In this document: positions 17,173 through 26,390 of the stretch, in pieces
How the letters are laid out: every line of letters begins with the position of its first letter
How positions within the stretch are numbered: the first letter of the stretch is position 1
From: CAWCDJ01 sp963836015
GTDB lineage: Bacteria; Acidobacteriota; Terriglobia; Bryobacterales; Bryobacteraceae
Length of the DNA stretch: 64,000 nt
NCBI GenBank assembly: GCA_963836015.1
Contig: CAWIIF010000001.1
Span: 248,001-312,000, forward strand
Direction of reading: 5' to 3'
Position numbers and translations under genes: made by a program
Notes under the pieces: generated by a model
The model's database searches: none
Seen by the model: the letters and a program-made list of their open reading frames with translations, nothing else
Told to the model about the DNA's origin: nothing

Positions 17173-18999
17173 CTAATCCTCTCTTCCTCCCAGCAGCTGA
17201 TTCAGCTTAAACGCCGCGCTGATCAGCCCGAGGTGCGTGAGCGCCTGGGGATAGTTTCCGAGCATCTCGCCCCTCGAGCCGATCTCTTCGGAAAACAGCC
17301 CAAGGTGGTTGGAGTACGAGAGCAGCTTCTCGAACAACAACTGCGCCTCCTCCAGTTGTCCGGCGCGCGCCATGGCCTCCACCAGCCAGAACGAGCAGAC
17401 GGTAAAGCATCCCTCGCTTCCGGGCAGTCCATCGGGCGCGGCCTTATCGAGGGAGTAGCGCCTCACCAGGCTGTCGGACGCCAGATCTTTGCGAATGCGA
17501 TCGATGGTGCCGAGCATTCGCGGATCGTCGGGCGAGACGAAGAGCATCAGCGGCATCATGAGGAGGGCCGCATCGACGGCGCCGGCGTGCCAGTATTGCA
17601 CGAAACTCCCGAGATCTTCGTTCCACCCCTTATCCATGATTTCGTGATAGATGCGATTCCGCTGGCGACGCCACTCGTCGCCCTCGGTAGGGAATGAGCG
17701 TTTGCGCGCCAGCCGCACTCCGCGATCGAGGGCCACCCAGCATTGGAGCTTCGAATACGTGAACTGCCGCCGGTCTCCGCGCACTTCCCAGATGCTCTGG
17801 TCGGGCTGATCCCAATGCGCGGCGAGCCAGTCCAGCATGCGGCTCACTTCCTTCCACATCCCGTAGGAGAGCGGCGTGCCGTACTTGTCGTAAAGGTAGA
17901 TGGAATCCATCAGCTCGCCGTAGATATCGAGCTGAAGGTGTCCCACGGCCGCATTTCCCACGCGGACCGGCCGCGATCCCCGGTATCCGTCGAGGTGATC
18001 GAGCGTCTCCTCGGTGAGCTCATGCCGGCCGTCGATGCCGTACATCACGTTCAACGGCCCGTTCTCCGGCTCTTCCTCCGCGGCGCGCTGCTGCATGAAC
18101 TGCGCAAAGGCGGCGGCCTCCTCGGTATAGCCGAGGCGGATCAGCGAGTAGACGGTGAACGCCGCGTCGCGGACCCAGGTGTATCGATAGTCCCAGTTCC
18201 GCACGTTGCCGATCTCTTCGGGAAGGCTGGTGGTGGGGGCTGCCACAATCGCGCCGGTCGGCAGGTAAGTCATGAGCTTCAGCACCAGCGCCGACCGCGT
18301 CACGGTCTCGCGCCAGCGGCCGTGGTACCGGTTGTGCGCGGACCAGTCCCGCCAGAACCGGACGGTCTGCTGCAGAAGATCAGTCCCGTCCACCGCCTGC
18401 TCGGTAAGGGAGGCGTCGGCTTCGCCGGAGCGGTGGCGCAGCACGAAGGCCGCCTCTTCGCCGCTCTTCAGGACGAACTCCACCGCCGTCGCGGTGCCCT
18501 CCTGCCGCATGGGCAGCGGCCCCTTCAGCACGAACTGCTGCAGCTGCGATTCGAAGATCGCGGACCGTCCGTCGCTTCCGAGGTGGATCGTGTGGGGCCG
18601 GCGGGCATAGTCGAACGCCGGCCGGCACTCCATGCGAAAGCGGACTGCTCCGCGCACCGACTTCGCGATGCGCACTATCTGCCGCGCGCTCTGCTCGGTG
18701 GGTCCGCCCGCCTCCTTCCCGATCGGCATGAAGTCCGTCACTTCGGCCATGCCCTCGTCGGTGAAGAAGCGCGTCATCAGCACGTTGGTGTCCGGCAGGT
18801 ACATCTGCTTGGCATCGCCGTCCGCGGCCGGGGCGAGGCGCCAGAAGCCGCCGATGCGGTCGTCGAGAATCGCCGCGAAGATGCTCGGCGAATCGAACCG
18901 CGGCAGGCAGCACCAGTCGATCGACCCGTTCGTGCCCACAAGGGCCACGGAGCGCATATCGCCGATGATTCCGTAATCGGCAATCGGCAGGTAGCTCAT
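17173..18999 (-). CDS. GH15 family glycosidase (glucoamylase/trehalase-like)
   Basis: 608-residue GH15 protein without signal peptide, so cytoplasmic. The family start IADYGIIGDMRSVALVGTNG is followed by GSIDWCCLPRFDSPSIFAAI. The barrel begins with GNVRNWDYRYTWVRDAAFTVY. An acidic pair expected for catalysis lies in that WDYRYTWVRD region and near LFSEEIGSRGEMLGN, and the end reads NYPQALTHLGLISAAFKLNQLL. In bacteria, proteins of this architecture are trehalases or alpha-glucosidases releasing glucose. Its ATG overlaps the stop of the upstream SDR gene by four bases, so the two are translationally coupled: glucose release plus a glucose-dehydrogenase-like enzyme (inference). Confidence 0.92.
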   Translation of the reverse strand: MSYLPIADYGIIGDMRSVALVGTNGSIDWCCLPRFDSPSIFAAILDDRIGGFWRLAPAADGDAKQMYLPDTNVLMTRFFTDEGMAEVTDFMPIGKEAGGPTEQSARQIVRIAKSVRGAVRFRMECRPAFDYARRPHTIHLGSDGRSAIFESQLQQFVLKGPLPMRQEGTATAVEFVLKSGEEAAFVLRHRSGEADASLTEQAVDGTDLLQQTVRFWRDWSAHNRYHGRWRETVTRSALVLKLMTYLPTGAIVAAPTTSLPEEIGNVRNWDYRYTWVRDAAFTVYSLIRLGYTEEAAAFAQFMQQRAAEEEPENGPLNVMYGIDGRHELTEETLDHLDGYRGSRPVRVGNAAVGHLQLDIYGELMDSIYLYDKYGTPLSYGMWKEVSRMLDWLAAHWDQPDQSIWEVRGDRRQFTYSKLQCWVALDRGVRLARKRSFPTEGDEWRRQRNRIYHEIMDKGWNEDLGSFVQYWHAGAVDAALLMMPLMLFVSPDDPRMLGTIDRIRKDLASDSLVRRYSLDKAAPDGLPGSEGCFTVCSFWLVEAMARAGQLEEAQLLFEKLLSYSNHLGLFSEEIGSRGEMLGNYPQALTHLGLISAAFKLNQLLGGRED

Positions 19000-19763
19000 T
19001 GTTCGCTGTAGTTCCAGAGCAGGCCGCCGTCCACCACCACGGTGGTTCCGGTGATGTAAGCGGCATCATCGGAGGCCAGGAACGCGGCCACGCTCGCGAC
19101 GTCGGACGGTTTGCCGAGGCGATGCAGCGGGATGTTCTCGAGCAGCGCGCCGAGCAGTTTGGGATCCGACAGGAGCTTGCGGTTGATCGGCGTTTCGATC
19201 GCGCCGGGGGCGATGTTATTGACCGTGATGCCGAACTGGGCCAGCTCCACCGCCAGGTTCCGCATCATCATTTTCAGCCCGCCCTTGGCCATGCAGTACG
19301 GCGTGAAGTTGGGGAAGGGAAGCTCCTCGTGCACCGAACTGATATTGATCACCGTGCCCGGCGCCTTCCGCGCCACCAGCCGCGCGGCGAACGCCTGGGT
19401 CAGGAAGAACGGGCCATGCAGGTTCACGCCGATCACCGCCAGGTAGTCGGCCTGGGCGATCTCGAGGAACGGCGCCCGCTTTTCGATCCCGGCGTTGTTG
19501 ACGAGTATATCGAGCGACCCCAGCGCGGCCACCGCCTCATCCTCCAGCTTCCGCGCCGCTTCCGGGCTCCCCACGTCGGCCTGGATCGCGGCCGAGCGTC
19601 GACCCATCTTCTCCACCTGCGCGCGCGTGTCCTCGGCCCCGGCGCGGTTCGAGTGGTAATTGATCACCACATCGGCGCCCTCTTCGGCCAATCGCAGCGC
19701 AATCGCCTGTCCGATTCCCTGGTCGCTGCCCGTGACGAGGGCATTCTTTCCGCTTAGTTTCAT
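18996..19763 (-). CDS. SDR oxidoreductase, glucose 1-dehydrogenase-like
   Basis: 255-residue short-chain dehydrogenase. Cofactor loop TGSDQGIG, NNAG motif (LVNNAGI), catalytic Ser in NISSV and YxxxK in PYCMAKGG, then the N-[I]-APGAI-[E]-TPIN substrate loop and the ending ITGTTVVVDGGLLW. The overall pattern is closest to glucose 1-dehydrogenases/3-oxoacyl reductase-like SDRs. The ATG at 19763 is preceded by AAAGAG. A longer start exists but adds a basic, unconserved stretch. The coupled downstream GH15 gene supports a sugar substrate. NAD(P) preference cannot be read with certainty. Confidence 0.88.
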   Translation of the reverse strand: MKLSGKNALVTGSDQGIGQAIALRLAEEGADVVINYHSNRAGAEDTRAQVEKMGRRSAAIQADVGSPEAARKLEDEAVAALGSLDILVNNAGIEKRAPFLEIAQADYLAVIGVNLHGPFFLTQAFAARLVARKAPGTVINISSVHEELPFPNFTPYCMAKGGLKMMMRNLAVELAQFGITVNNIAPGAIETPINRKLLSDPKLLGALLENIPLHRLGKPSDVASVAAFLASDDAAYITGTTVVVDGGLLWNYSEQ

Positions 19764-19876
19764 ACTCTTTAAACCTACCCGCCGCCGTTTGTTCGCCGCT
19801 GTATCGCAGCGCACTTCTGTCCGATACCCATCATAATTCCCCACGGGCTCCGCGCCGCATGCGATGATATTCGGTC

Positions 19877-22072
19877 TTGAACAAGAGATATACGGGACTG
19901 TTATTCCTCTTCCTTCCGGCCGCCTGCTTCGCCCAGCCCGAGGAGACCCGCCCGACGATCACGATACCCCGCGTGTCGCGCGCGCCCAAGCTGGCCGATT
20001 TTCTCAGCAACGTCCCACGCGAAGCGGAGCTGGCCGTTACCGACTTCCGCCAGATCGATCCGGGCGACGGCAACCCGGTGTCCCATCCCACCACGGCGTT
20101 TCTTTCGTACGACTCCACCAACCTCTATGTCGCGTTCATCGCCCGCGACGACCCCCGCCTCATTCGTGCGCGCGTCGCGAAGCGCAAGCAGATCCTAACG
20201 GACGACCGCGTCACTATCAACATCGACACCTTCCACGATCACCGCCACGCCTATTGGTTCGACGTCAACCCCTATGCCATCCAACTGGACGGCATCACCA
20301 CCGACGGCGTCGGCGACGATTTCAGTTGGGAGGGCCTGTGGTACACCGAGGCCAAGATCACGGAGGAGGGGTACGTAGTCCTCATCACGATACCGTTCAA
20401 GACCCTCCGATTCCCGGACAATGCCAGCCAGACCTGGGGCGTGATGCTGGGGCGCTTTATCCAGCGCAACAATGAGTTCGCCATGTGGCCCTACATCACG
20501 CGGCGCCGCTTCCCGCAGTTCGTGGCCCAGTTCGGTGAAATGAAGGGCCTCGAGAACATCTCGCCGGGACGCAACCTGCAGTTGATACCATTCGGCCTGC
20601 TCTCCGGCTCCCGCTACCTGGACCAACCGGCGGGCGGGATCCCGCGCATGGTCAGCGAACCCGGGTATCGCGGCGGGCTCGACGCCAAAATGGTCATCAA
20701 GGACGCGCTCACGCTGGATGCCACGCTCAACCCGGATTTCAGCCAGGTGGAATCGGACGAGCCCCAGGTCACCGTGAATCAGCGCTACGAGGTCTTTTTT
20801 CCGGAGCTCCGCCCGTTCTTCATGGAGAACGCGTCCTATTTCGCCACGCCGCAGAACCTGTTCTTCTCGCGGCGCATCATCGATCCGGAATTCGGCATCC
20901 GCCTCACTGGCAAGGTCGGCCGCTGGGGCCTGGGTGTCCTGGCCACGGATGACCGTGCGTCCGACCGCACGGAGGGTCTGGGGCGCGCCACCGACGCCGT
21001 CGTCAGCGTGCAGCGGGACTTCCTCAACGATTCCCATCTACGCTTCTTCGGAACCGACCGTGAACTTTCCACGGGCTTCAACCGCGTGGCGTCGCTCGAC
21101 ACGCGCCTGCACCTGCCGTACAACTTTTTCTTCACCGGGCAGGCGGTCACGACGCGTACCCGCCCGCTGGGCGCGCCGGATTACTCGGGCAACGGCTACT
21201 TCGCGCAGATCAGCCGCTCCAGCCGCAGGCTTCAGTACTCCTCGGCGTTCACCGATCGCAGCCCGGGCTTCCGCGACGAGCTCGGCTACATTCCGCGCAT
21301 CGACATCCGCGAGTTCAAGAACAAGGTGGGCTACCGGTTCTGGCGGGAGAAGAAGACGCTGGTCGATTTCGGCCCCGATATCACGGTTCTGGGGAACTGG
21401 AATCGCCTGGGCCGCGCACAGGATTGGGAGGTGGGGATGGGATGGACCATGGAGTTCACCCGCCTCACGAATCTCAGCGTGAACCGCACGGAAGCCTTCG
21501 AGCTCTATAACGGGTACGGGTTCCGCAAAGGCTACAACAACTACCAGGTCAACAGCGAGTGGTTCCGTTGGGCGGCGATATCGGCCGGGTATACTCACGG
21601 TTCGGGAGTCAACTACTACCCGGTGGCCGGCAGCGCCCCTTTCCTCGGCCAGACCCGGGAGGGAAGCCTGGCCCTGACCTTGCGCCCTACCGCCAAAGTG
21701 CGGCTCGATGAGACCTATCTTTACAGCACCCTCAGGGCCGGCGCCGCCACGGCCTACACCAACCACATTGCGCGCTCGAAGGTGAACTATCAGCTCACGC
21801 GCGAGCTCTCGTTCCGCGCGATTCTCGATTACAACGGCGTACTCCCCGATGCCGGGATGGTCACGCTCGACCGCACCAAGCGGATCGGCGCCGACTTACT
21901 CATGACTTACTTGCTGCATCCCGGTACGGCTCTGTACGTCGGTTACACGGACATCTACGAGAACCTGCTCTTCGACCCGTCGAAGCCGCCGTACCTGCAG
22001 TTGTCCAACTCGCCCACCATGAATACCGGCCGCCAGATCTTCGCCAAGCTCACCTACCTCTTGCGTTTTTAG
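19877..22072 (+). CDS. DUF5916-like outer-membrane beta-barrel with CBM9-like domain
   Basis: 731 residues. TTG start, signal peptide (MNKRYTGLLFLFLPAACFAQ), then an N-terminal carbohydrate-binding-family-9-like domain: FLSYDSTNLYVAFIARDDP, ILTDDRVTINIDTFHDHRHAYWF and YAIQLDGI are typical. From about residue 240 it becomes a long beta-rich region with alternating aromatic strands ending LTYLLRF, the pattern of an outer-membrane barrel with a C-terminal Phe. NPDFSQVESDEPQVTVNQRYEVFFPELRPFF is the hallmark of the DUF5916 group. Probable role: surface glycan binding or uptake without TonB plug; not proven. No strong Shine-Dalgarno precedes the TTG. Confidence 0.85.
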   Translation: MNKRYTGLLFLFLPAACFAQPEETRPTITIPRVSRAPKLADFLSNVPREAELAVTDFRQIDPGDGNPVSHPTTAFLSYDSTNLYVAFIARDDPRLIRARVAKRKQILTDDRVTINIDTFHDHRHAYWFDVNPYAIQLDGITTDGVGDDFSWEGLWYTEAKITEEGYVVLITIPFKTLRFPDNASQTWGVMLGRFIQRNNEFAMWPYITRRRFPQFVAQFGEMKGLENISPGRNLQLIPFGLLSGSRYLDQPAGGIPRMVSEPGYRGGLDAKMVIKDALTLDATLNPDFSQVESDEPQVTVNQRYEVFFPELRPFFMENASYFATPQNLFFSRRIIDPEFGIRLTGKVGRWGLGVLATDDRASDRTEGLGRATDAVVSVQRDFLNDSHLRFFGTDRELSTGFNRVASLDTRLHLPYNFFFTGQAVTTRTRPLGAPDYSGNGYFAQISRSSRRLQYSSAFTDRSPGFRDELGYIPRIDIREFKNKVGYRFWREKKTLVDFGPDITVLGNWNRLGRAQDWEVGMGWTMEFTRLTNLSVNRTEAFELYNGYGFRKGYNNYQVNSEWFRWAAISAGYTHGSGVNYYPVAGSAPFLGQTREGSLALTLRPTAKVRLDETYLYSTLRAGAATAYTNHIARSKVNYQLTRELSFRAILDYNGVLPDAGMVTLDRTKRIGADLLMTYLLHPGTALYVGYTDIYENLLFDPSKPPYLQLSNSPTMNTGRQIFAKLTYLLRF

Positions 22073-22085
22073 TCAATGGACTGCG

Positions 22086-22166
22086 TCGCAAAACAGGGAC
22101 TGGCTCGAATTTCGCTGCACTTGCGAAATTCGGAGCCTGTACCTGGTTTGCCCCTTTGCGAGATCA
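22086..22166. repeat. Long imperfect palindrome (REP-like), full copy
   Basis: Left arm 22094-22115 (CAGGGACTGGCTCGAATTTC...) and right arm 22123-22145 (GCGAAATTCGGAGCCTGTAC...) are nearly complementary: ten matches, a one-base bulge, then AGCC and most of the outer bases, around a seven-base loop. Outside the arms TCGCAAAA on the left faces TTTGCGA on the right. The right end recurs almost unchanged at 60.7 kb. It lies between the convergent DUF5916-like gene and a small-protein gene, so it could also terminate both. Confidence 0.6.
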
Positions 22167-22178
22167 GCCTCCGTCTTA

Positions 22179-22496
22179 CTAACGGCGCCAGTAGCCGGGG
22201 TAATATCTCCGCGCATGATAGCGCGGGGCCACCCAGTACTCTCGCACGCGTGGACGCGCCCAGTATCCGGCGCGCCAAACCCAGCGCGGCCCAACCGGAT
22301 AATAATAGCCCCCGACCCACGAGTATCCAGGCCCAGGGCGCGGCGACACATAGGCCGCCGGCGGCGGGGGCGGCGGTCCGTACGCCAGCACCGGCGCCGG
22401 AGCCCGGTAGCCGATCCCCAATCCCACAACCACGCGAGGCTGGGCCAATAAGCTGCTCCCCGCCAGGAACAGGATTGCAAGCATTTTGCCTTTCAT
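22179..22496 (-). CDS. Small exported Pro/Tyr/Trp-rich protein
   Basis: 105 residues. Perfect ribosome-binding site (AGGAGGAA) just upstream of the ATG. Signal peptide MKGKMLAILFLAGSSLLAQ. The mature part is nearly all Pro, Tyr, Gly, Trp and Arg: a run of six Pro near residue 42, then YSWVGGYYYPVGPRWVWRAG and YWARPRVREYWVAPRYHAR. This recalls the WxxGxW/YXWV repeat small proteins (BcpO-like) of Gram-negatives, whose function is unknown. Probably a periplasmic or surface protein. Net charge is strongly positive. The neighbouring palindromic repeat lies directly past its stop. Confidence 0.8.
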   Translation of the reverse strand: MKGKMLAILFLAGSSLLAQPRVVVGLGIGYRAPAPVLAYGPPPPPPAAYVSPRPGPGYSWVGGYYYPVGPRWVWRAGYWARPRVREYWVAPRYHARRYYPGYWRR

Positions 22497-22639
22497 GTGT
22501 TCCTCCTTCCCACGCGCCCTACAAAGCATTTCGTTTGCCAGAGCTAAGTGCCCTGAAACCAATCGCAGCAGGCGCAGTCGATTGGTTGACGACCACCGCC
22601 CTGGTGCATTTCGGCCGGGCCAGTTCAATGCAGTAGTAG

Positions 22640-24952
22640 TCAAGGCCGGTAGATGCGCTCGACAATGGGGGGCTCTTCGTGCACGGCCGGGTTGAAAACG
22701 GCGACGGGGTCTCCGGCGAGGGCTTCGGCCAGGTCTTGCGGCCGGTTGAGGGCCGCGCGATGCACCAGGTCGAACTGAAACTCCATCGTGCCGTGGCTGT
22801 CGGCCACGAAGTTCGTGTGCCAGCAGTTGTCGAAGATCATGGCGAGGATCCGGTTCGGCGCGGCCGGCTCCTGCTGGCTGAGCTCGACCACGTGCGGAGC
22901 GCCGAGGGCCACCAGCGAGGCGTCGCGTGTGACCCATAGCCAGTGTCCGTCGGAGGTACCGTAGTCCGCCCAGCCATCGATGGCGAAGTAATCCCTGCAC
23001 GAGCCGCGAAGCTGGTCGCGGTAAGGAGTATAGGGGACGCCGCCGCTCGAGAAGACCGGCAGCGGGAGCCCATCGGGAAGGCCGAAGGAGAGAAACAGGA
23101 CCTCGGGCGCGAGGGAAGAGAAGCGGTCGAGCGTAACCGTCAGGCGTGCCCGGGGCTCGCGCTTCCACAACTCGAGTGCGCGAGTGGAAGCGCCCAGGCG
23201 CGGATGCCGGATCTCCTGCGTGAAGCGCACGGTGTGGGGCGTCTCGATGCGCTGCGCATCGCCGTACGCGGCTTCGGTCTGCCGCAGTGCTTTAGCGCGC
23301 AGCCCGGCGTCGAATTTCGCGTGAAGCTGGGCGATGGTGCGGCGGTTGGCGGGCGGCACCACTTCGACACAAAGGAAGTGCCCGATCGGGCCGTCGAACA
23401 GAGGGCGCTTCATGCCGGGCCAGCCGGCGGAGAGCGGCCAGTTGGAGGAATTCAGCGTCAGCACGAAGAGCTCGGAAGAGGCCTCCGCGGCGGGCGCCGG
23501 GTCCGGCCGGAACCTTCGGACCGATTGCGCGGGCAGCTTCTCCAGCCAGCAGCGGGCCCTGCCGTCTTCGCGGACAATGCCGGTGGCACCGCCGCTTTGG
23601 GTATCGACCAGGCTGCCCGTCTTGGCATCCACCCCGCTGACCATCGCCCAGCCGCTGACTTCCGCGGGGGCGGGATTGATGGCATACACGCCCTCGGGCA
23701 AAGGGTCGAGCTTCGCGCGCACCCGGCGCTCGAGCAGGGCTTCCGCCATGCCCATCGGCTTGTACGCGAGATCGCTCTTTTCCACGTATTGCGCCAGTGT
23801 GCGCAGGCTGTAGGGCGCGGAGATGCTGGAATCGGCGCCCCAGGTGTGCTCGTCGAAGAGGCAGAGGTCGCGCAGGATACCCGCCAGGGAGGCCTGGCCG
23901 CGGGGCGGCAGCGGTCCGAAGACGGGCGATACTAACGCCGCCGCCGTGCGCTTGGCGACGCGGCTGGCGGCCACTTCTCGCGGGCCGGAGGCGTCCCCAT
24001 TGGCCCACCAATCGGTCCATTCGCCCTCCAGCGTGGCGATCTGGCCGCCGACCGCGCGCTCCATGCGGAAGACCGCATCGCCCGCGGTCGTCAGCCGGAG
24101 TGCGGGCGCCAGCTCCAGGCGGTTCCACGCCGCGACCAGGGCGGCGAGCGAAGGGAACGGGTAGCCGTTGTCGTAGTGCTGCGGATGCGTGTGCGTCAGG
24201 ATCAGCCGGTCGAACGCATAGCCCTCGGCTTCGATGGCGGCCAGGTGCTCGGCTAGTTCGGCCTGGGCCGCGCGAAGAGATGCCTCGTCGGTGCGGTAGC
24301 GGAAGCCTTCACGCGCCGGTGCCAGGTAGTTCATCACGCTGCCGTAGTGTTCTCCGAGCCAGACAAAGAGCCGCCGCCCATCCGGCAGTTTCCACCAGAA
24401 GGCATCGGGACGGCGAAAGGGCGGCCCGCCGCTATCGGCATTGATCCCCATCAGCAGGTGATGGATGCCGCGATCGAGCAGCGCGGCGGCGCCGGCGCGG
24501 GGAAAGCCGTTGACGTCGTTCTGCATGGCGGCGCGGATGCCGAGCGCCTGCCAGCGGGCGGGCGGGATCCAGCTCATCATCTGCCGCCATTGCATCGCAT
24601 TGAGAAAGGCGGTCTGGTTGAAGGGCAAGCCCATCACGTCGATCCGCCCGGCCCGGACGAGCGATTCGAGCTCGGCGCGGCGGACGGCGGATGCGGAGCG
24701 CCACCAGTCGTCCAGCTCGACCAGCGTCTCGACCGTCCAGCGGAAGGCGGGATCCGCGCGGCAGCAATCGATGGCGGCCTCGAGGTAGCGGGTCTGGTCG
24801 TCGCGCACCACGGCGGGGAGCGCGGTATAGCCGACATCCAGGTGGGTATGGTGGACGATGTCGATGGAGCGGATCTTCGATCCGGCCTGCGAGGCCGCCC
24901 TGCCTATGCCAGAGGCGGCGGCAATCCCGGAAAGGAAATGCCGGCGGTTCAT
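22640..24952 (-). CDS. DUF5054 / GH38-like exported glycosidase
   Basis: 770-residue protein. Twin-arginine-like signal (MNRRHFLSGIAAASG), then the GH38-type catalytic N-terminus: DIVHHTHLDVGYT supplies zinc ligands, the DVNGFPRAGAAALLDRGIHH segment the likely nucleophile Asp region, and LILTHTHPQHYDNGYP a further His. This combination defines DUF5054, related to alpha-mannosidases. The large C-terminal part is beta-rich with RFTQEIRHPRLGASTRALEL. Predicted to act on alpha-mannosides or similar glycans outside the cytoplasm. No neighbour fixes the substrate; it stands 50 bases downstream of the MFS gene in the same orientation and may share its transcript. Confidence 0.85.
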   Translation of the reverse strand: MNRRHFLSGIAAASGIGRAASQAGSKIRSIDIVHHTHLDVGYTALPAVVRDDQTRYLEAAIDCCRADPAFRWTVETLVELDDWWRSASAVRRAELESLVRAGRIDVMGLPFNQTAFLNAMQWRQMMSWIPPARWQALGIRAAMQNDVNGFPRAGAAALLDRGIHHLLMGINADSGGPPFRRPDAFWWKLPDGRRLFVWLGEHYGSVMNYLAPAREGFRYRTDEASLRAAQAELAEHLAAIEAEGYAFDRLILTHTHPQHYDNGYPFPSLAALVAAWNRLELAPALRLTTAGDAVFRMERAVGGQIATLEGEWTDWWANGDASGPREVAASRVAKRTAAALVSPVFGPLPPRGQASLAGILRDLCLFDEHTWGADSSISAPYSLRTLAQYVEKSDLAYKPMGMAEALLERRVRAKLDPLPEGVYAINPAPAEVSGWAMVSGVDAKTGSLVDTQSGGATGIVREDGRARCWLEKLPAQSVRRFRPDPAPAAEASSELFVLTLNSSNWPLSAGWPGMKRPLFDGPIGHFLCVEVVPPANRRTIAQLHAKFDAGLRAKALRQTEAAYGDAQRIETPHTVRFTQEIRHPRLGASTRALELWKREPRARLTVTLDRFSSLAPEVLFLSFGLPDGLPLPVFSSGGVPYTPYRDQLRGSCRDYFAIDGWADYGTSDGHWLWVTRDASLVALGAPHVVELSQQEPAAPNRILAMIFDNCWHTNFVADSHGTMEFQFDLVHRAALNRPQDLAEALAGDPVAVFNPAVHEEPPIVERIYRP

Positions 24953-25002
24953 GAAGTCATTCTATTCCGATGCGGGTAGTCTGAAAGAATGCAAAGCGGG
25001 CA

Positions 25003-26229
25003 CTAGGCGTCGGCCGCCTGCGTCTTCGCCGTGGCGGGCAGCTTGAAGTGGCCCACAATCCCGATGGCCATCAGCATCGCCGCGCTCCCATAATAGAGGT
25101 TCGGAATCCCCGCTTTCTCGGCCACGGGCCCGGCCACGAACATCGCGACCACCTGCGAGCCGGCGACCAGCGACATCAGGCAGCTCATCACGCGTCCCAG
25201 CAGTTCGCGGGGCGTTTCGTGCTGGATCAGGGTGGTCGCGGTGATGAAAATGGCCGCCGCGCAAAACCCGAGGCCCAGCATACCGGCAGCGGTCGCTCCC
25301 ATGGTGCCGAAGACGGCGGTGATCAATACCGCCACTCCCATTCCGCCCACTCCGTAAACCACCAGGTTTTGCTGCGGGACGTGCCGCGCGAACCGCGTGA
25401 GCAATTGGGTCCCGATGATCATGCCGACGCCGATGAGCGTGTTCAACACGCCGAATGCGGCGGAGTTCGAGAGCAGTACGTCCCGCACGTACACCGAGAG
25501 GAGCGCGCCGAAGCAGCGCATCGCGAACATTCCGGCGGTCATCGAGAGGATGACAAACGAAATCGTCGAATGCGTGAAGATGAAGCGGAAGCCCTGCCGC
25601 ATCGAATCGAGCACGGCGCTCCCGCCAGCGGCCACAACGCCGCGGTCGATCGTCAGCGTCATCACGAGCGCCGCCGAGAAGAAGAAGCTGAAGCTGTCGA
25701 AGAGGAAGCAGGAGTTCGCGCCCACCAGTTGGACCAGCTCGCCGGCGATGCTGGGGGCGATGATCTGGGATCCCTGCTGCGCCTGCGACATCAGGCCGTT
25801 CGCCGCCATCAGCCCCATCATCGGCGTGAGGGTGCGCACCGCCACGGACTGCGCCGGGATGAAGAAGCTGGAGACGACGCTCATGGTGAACAGGATGGCG
25901 TAGATCAGGTACAGATCATGGACGAACACCAGCGCCAGCACGAGCACGCCGCGAATGAGATCGCTGGCAACCATGGTGTGCTTCACGGGCCACCGGTCGA
26001 CGAAGACGCCGGCCAGGGGGCTGACGATGGCGAACGGCGCCATGAACGAGACCAGAACCATGGCTACCTGCGTAGCGGTGCCATGCATCTTGAAAGTGAC
26101 CAGGGCGATGATCGCGAACACTGCCAGGAAATCGCCGAACACGCTCACGATCTGTGCGATCCATAACCGGCGCACCGGGCGAAGGCGCAAAACCTCGCCA
26201 AAAGATAGAGGTGGACCCGACGTGGCCAT
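25003..26229 (-). CDS. MFS transporter (MFS_3 / enterobactin-exporter-like)
   Basis: 408 residues with about ten to twelve membrane helices (for example IWIAQ-type first helix LWIAQIVSVFGDFLAVFAII, FFSAALVMTLTI and GLGFCAAAIFITATTLIQ). The loop between helices 2 and 3 reads GVFVDRWPVKHTMVASDLIRG, the MFS DxxGRR-equivalent. This subfamily is made up mostly of exporters. The start at 26229 (MATSGPPLSFGEVLRLRPVR) is preferred: an AAGGGGA stands upstream, and the longer frame adds unconserved residues. It is divergent from the small Cys-rich gene across 161 bases, so the pair may share a regulatory region. Confidence 0.87.
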   Translation of the reverse strand: MATSGPPLSFGEVLRLRPVRRLWIAQIVSVFGDFLAVFAIIALVTFKMHGTATQVAMVLVSFMAPFAIVSPLAGVFVDRWPVKHTMVASDLIRGVLVLALVFVHDLYLIYAILFTMSVVSSFFIPAQSVAVRTLTPMMGLMAANGLMSQAQQGSQIIAPSIAGELVQLVGANSCFLFDSFSFFFSAALVMTLTIDRGVVAAGGSAVLDSMRQGFRFIFTHSTISFVILSMTAGMFAMRCFGALLSVYVRDVLLSNSAAFGVLNTLIGVGMIIGTQLLTRFARHVPQQNLVVYGVGGMGVAVLITAVFGTMGATAAGMLGLGFCAAAIFITATTLIQHETPRELLGRVMSCLMSLVAGSQVVAMFVAGPVAEKAGIPNLYYGSAAMLMAIGIVGHFKLPATAKTQAADA

Positions 26230-26390
26230 ACGGTGAGAAGTCCCCTTCAGGTGATTGGGGACATCATAGCATGCGGGCACGCCTACAAATACCCGCAAAA
26301 GGGGATGGCGATCACCCCACAGATCCAATTGGAAAGCCTCACAGTGTTGGGTTAGTGTTGCAGCAGGTAGTCGAACTGGAGGGTTTTTCG

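Noticed and set aside
17743..19011. A 422-codon plus-strand open frame
   Set aside because: Shadow of the GH15 gene, which carries all family motifs on the other strand.
25048..26166. A 372-codon plus-strand frame rich in His, Arg, Glu and Gln
   Set aside because: Antisense of the MFS transporter; composition is the mirror of hydrophobic codons.
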